DNA from: Pseudomonadota bacterium
GTDB taxonomy: Bacteria > Pseudomonadota > Gammaproteobacteria > Burkholderiales > Burkholderiaceae_C
Length of the DNA: 12,595 nt
Assembly: GCA_018241985.1 (NCBI GenBank)
Contig: JAFECV010000013.1
Location: forward strand, 1-12,595
Direction: 5' to 3'
The position numbers were made by a program, and so were the translations under genes. The notes beneath the pieces were generated by a model. That model was not told where the DNA came from. It did not search any database and worked only from the letters and a program-made list of their open reading frames with translations. Below, in pieces: positions 1-4,780 of this stretch. How positions within the stretch are numbered: position 1 is the stretch's first letter; every line of letters begins with the position of its first letter.

Positions 1-1
1 G

Positions 2-589
2 ATGACCCCATCATCACAACAAGGCTACAGCCGCACCAACATCGCACTGCACTGGCTGATGCTGGTGTTGATCGTCGCGGTGTATGCCTGCATGGATCTG
101 CACGATCTGTTCCCCAAGAGCAGTCCGATCCACGACGGCCTGAAGACCTGGCATTACATGCTCGGCCTGACGGTGTTCGTGCTGGTGTGGCTTCGGTTGC
201 TGGCCCGCGTCGGCCGATCCACCCCGCCGATCGAGCCCAAGCCGCCGGCATGGCAGGAGTCGCTGGCCAAGCTCGTCCACCTGCTGCTGTACGTGTTCAT
301 GATCGCGATGCCGCTGCTCGGCTGGCTGACGCTGAGCGCGAAGGGCAACCCGATTCCGTTCTGGGGATTCACGCTGCCGCACCTGATCGGCCAGAACAAG
401 GATCTGGGCAAGCAGATCCAGGAAGTGCACGAGACGATTGCCACCATCGGCTATTTCCTGATCGGCCTGCACGCGGCGGCCGCGCTCTTTCATCACTACG
501 TGCAGCACGACAACACCCTGCGGCGCATGCTGTCTCCGCGCGGCGAAGCCAACGGGCCCAAGGGGCAATTGCGCGCTCGAATAAAATAG
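2..589 (+). CDS. Cytochrome b561 family protein (CybB-like)
   Basis: Integral inner-membrane di-haem b cytochrome, expected to pass electrons between the quinone pool and a partner. The 195-residue length fits the bacterial CybB family. Hydrophobic stretches near residues 14-32, 52-68, 91-111 and 146-164 give the usual four-helix layout. Histidines at family-typical places are His17 (in ALHW), His51 (in TWHYMLG), His143 (in EVHE) and His157 (in GLHAAA), and are the likely haem ligands. The C-terminal tail is basic (QLRARIK). The first ATG lies at the window edge, so a ribosome binding site cannot be seen and a longer start is possible; the start of the conserved family pattern near residue 9 suggests the protein is complete or nearly so. 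No partner gene is visible, so the electron donor and acceptor are unknown. The stop codon overlaps a possible -10 box for the downstream SRP RNA gene. Confidence 0.93.
   Translation: MTPSSQQGYSRTNIALHWLMLVLIVAVYACMDLHDLFPKSSPIHDGLKTWHYMLGLTVFVLVWLRLLARVGRSTPPIEPKPPAWQESLAKLVHLLLYVFMIAMPLLGWLTLSAKGNPIPFWGFTLPHLIGQNKDLGKQIQEVHETIATIGYFLIGLHAAAALFHHYVQHDNTLRRMLSPRGEANGPKGQLRARIK
582..587 (+). promoter_or_regulatory. Possible -10 box of the SRP RNA gene
   Basis: TAAAAT lies about 5-6 bases before the inferred 5' end of the SRP RNA and overlaps the stop codon of the cytochrome b561 gene. It is the only AT-rich hexamer at the right distance. No convincing -35 box is seen 16-18 bases upstream, so this rests on position and the -10 match alone. 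Confidence 0.35.
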
Positions 590-590
590 C

Positions 591-692
591 GGGCGACGGG
601 CCTTCCCGCATGGTGAAGCGGCCAACCGGGTCAGGTGGGGAACCAAGCAGCCCTAACTGTGGAGTCAGTGCCGGGGTCAAGGCTCGTCACCT
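591..692 (+). ncRNA. ffs: Small signal recognition particle RNA (4.5S RNA)
   Basis: RNA of the bacterial SRP, which binds Ffh and guides ribosomes making membrane proteins to FtsY. Domain IV is plain at 629-652: GGTCAGG, a GGAA tetraloop at 639-642 closed by T636:A645, G637:C644 and G638:C643, then AAGCAGCC. This matches the Ffh-binding hairpin of E. coli 4.5S RNA. The ends also pair: 592-604 with 679-691 gives 12 pairs of 13, counting one G:T wobble, with a single C:A mismatch. The roughly 100-base length is typical of the small Gram-negative SRP RNA. The exact 5' and 3' ends are estimates from this terminal helix. No T-rich terminator follows. The gene converges on the DUF1839 gene, whose stop lies only about 48 bases beyond. 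Confidence 0.93.
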
Positions 693-721
693 ATCTTGCG
701 CGAGCGCAGCGCCGGGCGGTC

Positions 722-740
722 ACGCCGCAGCGGACGGCGT
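722..740. terminator. Weak hairpin between converging SRP RNA and DUF1839 genes
   Basis: ACGCCG (722-727) and CGGCGT (735-740) form a perfect 6-bp stem with a 7-base loop, at the point where the SRP RNA gene and the minus-strand operon converge. It touches the DUF1839 stop codon. Neither side has a real T run, so any role as a terminator is uncertain. Confidence 0.25.
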
Positions 741-1750
741 TAAGCAGGTTGCGCGATGGCCTCGGTGAGCAGCCCCATTCCGCGGTCCCAGGCGCCGGCC
801 ATGTCGGCGAACATCGGCGCGGCATCAAACGGCCGTCCCGAGTTGACCGCACGCGCGCCCTTCAGGATCAAGGCCTTGTGGCCCTGCGAAATCAGGTCGA
901 AGCATTCGGCCGCCGCGGTCAGCGCAGACTGCAATTCGCCGGCACCACGCGTGGCATGCCAGCGCAGGTGCGCCGCCGTCAGATCGTAGGCGGCGCCGGC
1001 CTGGCGGATCGCGGCAAAGGCCCAGGCGTGGTAGTACGGCAAGCCCCTGGCCTGCAGTTGCGGCAAGTTCTGCGCGAAACTGTCGCCGAAGCGCCGCACC
1101 GGATTGCGTGCCGGCCGGCGCGCGAGATGCCGCCGCAGCCGATCGAACGAGCGTGCGGCAAGCACGTCCGGCGCCAGCCTTTGCAGCCGGTCCACGTGGA
1201 TCAGTTCCGCATAGAGCGGCAGAAAGCTCGGGTCCGGCCCGACATCGAGCCGGAACAGGCGGGTGAAATCCTCGCCGCCGAGTTCGAAATAGCCGCCGTT
1301 GTGAAAATAGCCGAGCCGGCGCGCGTCCAGGTCCACGTCCGCCAGCAGGATGGTGGTCTTCACGTGATTGTTGCGGTAGTCGGTGCCGGCCGTGTCGGGC
1401 AGCCAGAATGCATCCGCCTCGGTGCCGATGAGCTTGCCCGCCGCCAGATGTTCGAGCGCATGTTCGATCAGCGGACGCCAGACAGTCAGTTCCTGGACAT
1501 CGATGCCGTACAGGTCGCGCAACTCATCGTGCGGCGGCTTGAAGAAGGTCCACTGGTCGCCCTCGAAGTCCACGGCCAGCGTGAATCCGAGCATCGCGAG
1601 CGGCTCCAGCCCCAGCGCATGCACGAGCTCGATCCAGACGTCGATGTAGCAGTTCTTCTCGAGCCACACCGCTTCGGGGCCGTGCAGCGCGTGCGGCCGG
1701 TAGCCCGCGGCCTTCAGCGCCGGCACGGCCGTTGCGCGGCTCACGGTCAT
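740..1750 (-). CDS. DUF1839 family protein, possible papain-like acyltransferase
   Basis: Protein of 336 residues recognised as DUF1839, a family without an assigned reaction that I recall as a neighbour of amino acid:carrier protein ligases. The start is the ATG whose ATGA overlaps the ligase stop; a longer in-frame extension reaching 1939 lies wholly within the ligase gene and is rejected. The N-terminal half looks like a papain or C39-type fold. Cys34 (KNCYIDVW) opens a predicted helix, His129 (YRNNHVKTT) starts a strand, and a second strand holds GYFHNGGYF with Asn151. The order and spacing resemble the N-terminal domain of BtrH, which transfers an acyl group from a carrier protein in butirosin synthesis. 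The C-terminal half (about 170-336) is Arg- and Ala-rich, probably helical, with no motif I know. There is no signal peptide or membrane segment. As last gene of the minus arm it could offload the aminoacyl group; that role is inference. Confidence 0.85.
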   Translation of the reverse strand: MTVSRATAVPALKAAGYRPHALHGPEAVWLEKNCYIDVWIELVHALGLEPLAMLGFTLAVDFEGDQWTFFKPPHDELRDLYGIDVQELTVWRPLIEHALEHLAAGKLIGTEADAFWLPDTAGTDYRNNHVKTTILLADVDLDARRLGYFHNGGYFELGGEDFTRLFRLDVGPDPSFLPLYAELIHVDRLQRLAPDVLAARSFDRLRRHLARRPARNPVRRFGDSFAQNLPQLQARGLPYYHAWAFAAIRQAGAAYDLTAAHLRWHATRGAGELQSALTAAAECFDLISQGHKALILKGARAVNSGRPFDAAPMFADMAGAWDRGMGLLTEAIAQPA

Positions 1751-2664
1751 CGCTGGGGCCATAGCTGGGCCCGAACCGCGTCCGGCCAGGTCTTGGGGTC
1801 GAAACCGTGCGCCCGGATCAGCGCCAGCGTCACGCGCTCCAGGCCAAAACCGAGGCAGGCCGTGTGCGCCAGCGATCCGTCGGCACCGCTGATGCCGAAT
1901 TTCGAAGTGAAATAGTCCTGGTGCCAGTTGAACGAGCACAGCGCGGTCGGGTTTTCATGCGAGATCACCGGCACCAGGATCTCGAACTTCAGCCGCTGAT
2001 CGCGCTGGTTCGCGGCCATCATCTTGCCGGCGCGGCCGAAGAACGGATCGGACGCGACGTCGCTCTGCGTCGGCAGTTCCAGCCCCTGCAGGATCGCCAG
2101 GCCGCGCTGCAGCCATGCATCGCGCCATTCGAGCACGTCCTGCGGCTTGCCCATGCGCACGAATTCGCGCACGCGAAACGACTGCAGGCGCGTCGGTTCG
2201 TCGGACGGCTCGTGCCGATACACCCAGGCAAGCAGCGTCACCAGCCGCCCATTGCCCGGCAGCAGGCCGCTGAAGGCCGGGTAGACCGGGTAGCAGGCGG
2301 CGGGGTTGAGCATGACCTCGGTCATGTCGAGCAGGTCGTCCCAGCGCTCGCCGCGCTCCACGCGGCTCGACAGCTCGCGCCCCTGGGCCTCGTTGCCGAA
2401 GAAGCTGTGCACCGAGCCCGACAGCTGCGGGAAGCTGTTCATGTACCCGACCTTGTCCAGCACCGCGCGCGGCAGCACCGGCGGAAACAGCATCTGCTGC
2501 GCGCCGTCCGGCGCCGCAACGCGGCCCACCAGCGCATCGAACCGGGCCAGGATGTCCTCGAACACCGCGCCCCGGCCGTAGCCGCCCTTGACCCCGGTCG
2601 GGATGATCAGCCCGTGCTCGACCAGGCCCTTGTAGAAGCTTTCGATATCGTAGGAATCGGTCAT
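1747..2664 (-). CDS. Amino acid:[carrier protein] ligase (SerRS-like class II synthetase homologue)
   Basis: Activates an amino acid with ATP and transfers it to the phosphopantetheine arm of a carrier protein, not to tRNA; characterised rhizobial homologues use glycine or alanine. The 305 residues cover only a class II catalytic core, without the N-terminal coiled-coil tRNA arm of SerRS. Motif 2 is at 163-170 (FRVREFVR) and motif 3 at 272-282 (GFGLERVTLAL, with Arg277). Cys124, Glu167 and Cys270 match the zinc ligands of the atypical archaeal-type SerRS active site, with nearly the same spacing as in the Bradyrhizobium enzyme. The ATG overlaps the upstream stop in ATGA (2661-2664), and an AAGGA site at 2671-2675 precedes it by 6 bases. 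The cognate carrier protein is encoded on the opposite arm at 4523-4780. Substrate choice cannot be read from the sequence. Confidence 0.93.
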   Translation of the reverse strand: MTDSYDIESFYKGLVEHGLIIPTGVKGGYGRGAVFEDILARFDALVGRVAAPDGAQQMLFPPVLPRAVLDKVGYMNSFPQLSGSVHSFFGNEAQGRELSSRVERGERWDDLLDMTEVMLNPAACYPVYPAFSGLLPGNGRLVTLLAWVYRHEPSDEPTRLQSFRVREFVRMGKPQDVLEWRDAWLQRGLAILQGLELPTQSDVASDPFFGRAGKMMAANQRDQRLKFEILVPVISHENPTALCSFNWHQDYFTSKFGISGADGSLAHTACLGFGLERVTLALIRAHGFDPKTWPDAVRAQLWPQR

Positions 2665-3854
2665 GACGCGTCCTTGAAGACCAGCATCATCGATGCGCTC
2701 TTGGCCACGATCCGGTCGTTCGAGATCATCAGCGCGGCCGACAGCGCATCGCGGTAGTGCCGCCCCAGGCTAAATGGGGTGTCGTTCTTGTAGCCGAGAA
2801 TGCCGACGATCTGCAGCGCGCGATGAACGATCTGCGGCGCCGCCTCCGAGCAGGCGATCTTGAGGTTGTTGCACTTCAGTGCCCACTCGATCGACAGCAG
2901 TTCGTCCATTCCGGCCGCGCCTTCAGGCAGCGCGTCGAAGTCGCGCGCCGCGGCCTGCCAATTCTGTTTCATGGTCTGCAGCTGGATCGCCACTTCGGCC
3001 AGGCGCTGCGCGGTCGGCGGCACGCTGCCCGGTCTCTGCCGCGCCTGCCCGCGCACGAAGGTCGCCGCCCTGGCCACGGCGTCGGCCGCGATGCCCCACC
3101 AGAGCGAAGACCACAGGATGTGCGAATAGGGCACCATGGTCTGCGCCGCACTGTCGGCGAACGCGCCCGGCACGACCTGCTGGTCCGGCCCCGAGGACTC
3201 GAGCCGGAATCCGGGGCTGCAGGTGCCGCGCATGCCCATCGTGTCCCAGCTCGTGGTCTGCCTGAGCGCCCAGTCCTCGCGCTTGACCAGGACCAGCACC
3301 TGGTCGTTGGCGGCGGCATCCTTGTCGCGCCGGCAGGTCACGAGGATCGCATCGGAGTGCGCGCAGTACGAGCCGGTGGTCGCGTCCTTGGTCAGCTTGA
3401 ACCGGCCACCTTCGCGCTCGACCGCGCAGATGCTCGAGCGCGTGTCGCCGAAGGTGCCGACCTCGGAAGTCATCGACGCAAGCAGATGCTGGTGCTGCAC
3501 CAGATCCCGCAGATAGTCGCGGAAAAACTCGCTCTCCAGTCCGTGGCGCGCAATGCATGCGACCTGGATGTAGTGCATCGCGAGCACCATACCGCTCGAT
3601 CCGCAGGCCTGCGACAGCGTCGAACACAGCTGCGCCAGTTCCATCATGCCGCAGCCGGCCCCGCCGAGATGCCGCGGCACGGCCGCCGACAAGACGCCCG
3701 CTTCGCGCAACGCGGCGATGGTTTCCATCGGGAACCTGGCCTTCTGGTCGACATCGACGGCGTGCGCCGTCGCGACCTCGGCCGCGATGCGCCGAACCGC
3801 CTTGAGCAACGACGCGAATTCTTCTTCGGCCCTTTCGGCCACCCGCTGGTCCAT
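2661..3854 (-). CDS. Acyl-CoA dehydrogenase-like flavoprotein
   Basis: A 397-residue protein with the acyl-CoA dehydrogenase fold: helical N-domain (about 1-125), beta-domain with MTSEVGTFGDTR at 128-139 where the family usually has a TEPGAGSD-like flavin loop, and a helical C-domain (about 240-397) with RDALSA at 368-373. In MCAD-type enzymes the catalytic base sits in a YEG motif just after the RDA element; here the stretch reads ALMISNDR, with no Glu. Either the base is elsewhere, as in isovaleryl-CoA-type enzymes, or the chemistry differs. The start at 3854 is preceded by a strong GGGGAGGGA site at 3861-3869, so 28 extra upstream codons are rejected. As first gene of the minus arm, overlapping the ligase by ATGA, it probably acts on an aminoacyl-carrier thioester, as flavoproteins such as PltE and RedW do with prolyl-carrier proteins. 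An ordinary beta-oxidation role is less likely in this context. Confidence 0.88.
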   Translation of the reverse strand: MDQRVAERAEEEFASLLKAVRRIAAEVATAHAVDVDQKARFPMETIAALREAGVLSAAVPRHLGGAGCGMMELAQLCSTLSQACGSSGMVLAMHYIQVACIARHGLESEFFRDYLRDLVQHQHLLASMTSEVGTFGDTRSSICAVEREGGRFKLTKDATTGSYCAHSDAILVTCRRDKDAAANDQVLVLVKREDWALRQTTSWDTMGMRGTCSPGFRLESSGPDQQVVPGAFADSAAQTMVPYSHILWSSLWWGIAADAVARAATFVRGQARQRPGSVPPTAQRLAEVAIQLQTMKQNWQAAARDFDALPEGAAGMDELLSIEWALKCNNLKIACSEAAPQIVHRALQIVGILGYKNDTPFSLGRHYRDALSAALMISNDRIVAKSASMMLVFKDAS

Positions 3855-3860
3855 GTGAGT

Positions 3861-3869
3861 TCCCTCCCC
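3861..3869 (-). promoter_or_regulatory. Strong ribosome binding site fixing the flavoprotein start
   Basis: On the minus strand GGGGAGGGA lies 6 bases before the ATG at 3854-3852. It is the clearest Shine-Dalgarno site in the window and decides this start over the ATG at 3938. Confidence 0.8.
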
Positions 3870-3936
3870 TATACCCGTTACCGTTCGCCCCGAATCCACG
3901 CCTTGCCGCCGCGGGGCCGATACTGCAATGACCGCC

Positions 3937-3966
3937 ATACTACCGCCGCGGTTTACAACCTGGAAA
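3937..3966 (-). promoter_or_regulatory. Candidate promoter of the minus arm
   Basis: Reading the minus strand, TTTCCA (3966-3961) and TAGTAT (3942-3937) are 18 bases apart; each matches four of six sigma-70 consensus positions. Transcription would begin near 3930 and leave a leader of about 75 bases before the start at 3854. This is motif matching only. Confidence 0.3.
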
Positions 3967-3971
3967 TGAAA

Positions 3972-4010
3972 GCGACAAGCGCTAGCTACATCGGACTAAT
4001 GTCGGTCGCT
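3972..4010. promoter_or_regulatory. Interrupted inverted repeats in the divergent promoter region
   Basis: GCGAC (3972-3976) recurs inverted as GTCGC, and ACAT is mirrored by ATGT inside it across a 7-base centre; TAGC and GCTA flank the latter pair. Spacing is asymmetric and the arms are short. The site sits between the two candidate promoters, where an operator for both arms would be expected. No regulator gene lies nearby. Confidence 0.2.
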
Positions 4011-4012
4011 AA

Positions 4013-4043
4013 TTGAATTCGCCCCGTGGGTCAATCCTAAAAT
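4013..4043 (+). promoter_or_regulatory. Candidate promoter of the plus arm
   Basis: TTGAAT (4013-4018) and TAAAAT (4038-4043) resemble -35 and -10 boxes, although the 19-base spacing is long. Transcription would begin within a base or two of the ATG at 4050. No Shine-Dalgarno site precedes that ATG, which would fit a leaderless message. Confidence 0.4.
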
Positions 4044-4049
4044 GTAAAC

Positions 4050-4514
4050 ATGGAATACATGCCCAGGTTGGCGTCCGACACTCTGAAAAGCCTAGCGGTC
4101 GGCTTGGCCGTGGGTTACGATCTGGTACAAATCAGTCAGATCGAAGATTCGATCCGCCAGTTCGGCGACCTGTTCACGCGCCGGCTGTTCACCGAGCACG
4201 AAATCGACTATGCCGAGAGCGGCGTCGGCCTGCGCGCGCAGCGGCTGGCGGCCCGTTTTGCCGCCAAGGAAGCCACGATCAAGGCCTTGAAACTTGCCAA
4301 CGCCGGCGTCGGCTGGCGGGAAATCGAGGTCCGCAAGCTGCACGATGGCGACTGCGAACTGGCTTTGCACGGGCGCGTCGCGCAGCTCGCGAATGCGATG
4401 GGGGTCGCACAGATCCTGCTGAGCCTAAGCCACGATGGCGACTACGCGGGAGCGATGGTCACCGTGCTTTTCGCACCCTCCAATCCACCCTCCGATTCCG
4501 CCCCCCTTTCCTGA
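4050..4514 (+). CDS. AcpS-type 4'-phosphopantetheinyl transferase
   Basis: Moves phosphopantetheine from CoA to a serine of a carrier protein, giving the holo form. The 154 residues include the AcpS pattern. GYDLVQISQI (22-31) corresponds to the GxDIxxIxRI element, with Asp24 as magnesium ligand. ARFAAKEATIKAL (68-80) corresponds to the (W/R)FAxKEA motif with Glu74. SLSHDGDYA near 129-137 corresponds to the conserved SxSH element. A tail of about 15 residues rich in Pro and Ser follows the domain. Start choice is uncertain: ATG 4050 and ATG 4059 are both in frame, and TTG and GTG codons lie just before the domain. No ribosome binding site is seen, but the -10 box position favours 4050 as a leaderless start. 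The carrier-protein gene follows after 8 bases, so this is probably its dedicated activator and not the housekeeping AcpS, which is usually nearer 125 residues and found elsewhere. Confidence 0.88.
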   Translation: MEYMPRLASDTLKSLAVGLAVGYDLVQISQIEDSIRQFGDLFTRRLFTEHEIDYAESGVGLRAQRLAARFAAKEATIKALKLANAGVGWREIEVRKLHDGDCELALHGRVAQLANAMGVAQILLSLSHDGDYAGAMVTVLFAPSNPPSDSAPLS

Positions 4515-4522
4515 GAAGAACC

Positions 4523-4780
4523 ATGGACACCAACGACCAAGCCGAAGCACAAATCCGGGCCGTTCTGCGCGACTACGGCCGACTGAACGTCGATGTCGAC
4601 TCACTCGACGTCAGTGCCGACCTGTACCAGTCGGGCATGACCTCGCACGCCAGCGTGAACGTGATGCTTGCGCTCGAAGGCGCGTTCGACGTCGAGTTTC
4701 CCGACCACATGCTCAAGCGCAACGTTTTCAACAGCATCCAGTCGATCCGCTCCGCGCTCGACGAGTTGATCACGACGTGA
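4523..4780 (+). CDS. Acyl/aminoacyl carrier protein
   Basis: An 85-residue acidic carrier that holds the amino acid as a thioester on phosphopantetheine. The expected three-to-four-helix outline is present, and the attachment serine is Ser41 in SGMTSHASV (37-45), at the head of helix 2. The usual carrier signature is DSL; here Thr40-Ser41-His42 replaces it. I recall a GMTS-type signature from carriers paired with amino acid:carrier protein ligases, and the ligase gene lies on the divergent arm. The sequence ends ITT at a TGA that overlaps the GTG start of the next gene. The transferase gene upstream presumably arms it. A fatty acid synthesis ACP is unlikely, given the motif and the absence of fab genes. 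Confidence 0.93.
   Translation: MDTNDQAEAQIRAVLRDYGRLNVDVDSLDVSADLYQSGMTSHASVNVMLALEGAFDVEFPDHMLKRNVFNSIQSIRSALDELITT

Noticed and set aside
635..1915. 426-residue plus-strand frame starting inside the SRP RNA gene
   Set aside because: Starts in the SRP RNA and runs antisense to the DUF1839 gene; composition is that of a shadow frame.
1747..2664. Housekeeping seryl-tRNA synthetase
   Set aside because: Too short, no N-terminal tRNA-binding coiled coil, atypical zinc-site residues, and its neighbours are carrier-protein genes.
2661..3854. Ordinary beta-oxidation acyl-CoA dehydrogenase
   Set aside because: Translation is coupled to the carrier protein ligase, the usual YEG glutamate is missing, and no other fatty acid oxidation gene is nearby.
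2757..4016. 419-residue plus-strand frame
   Set aside because: Antisense to the flavoprotein gene, which has clear family motifs and a strong ribosome binding site.
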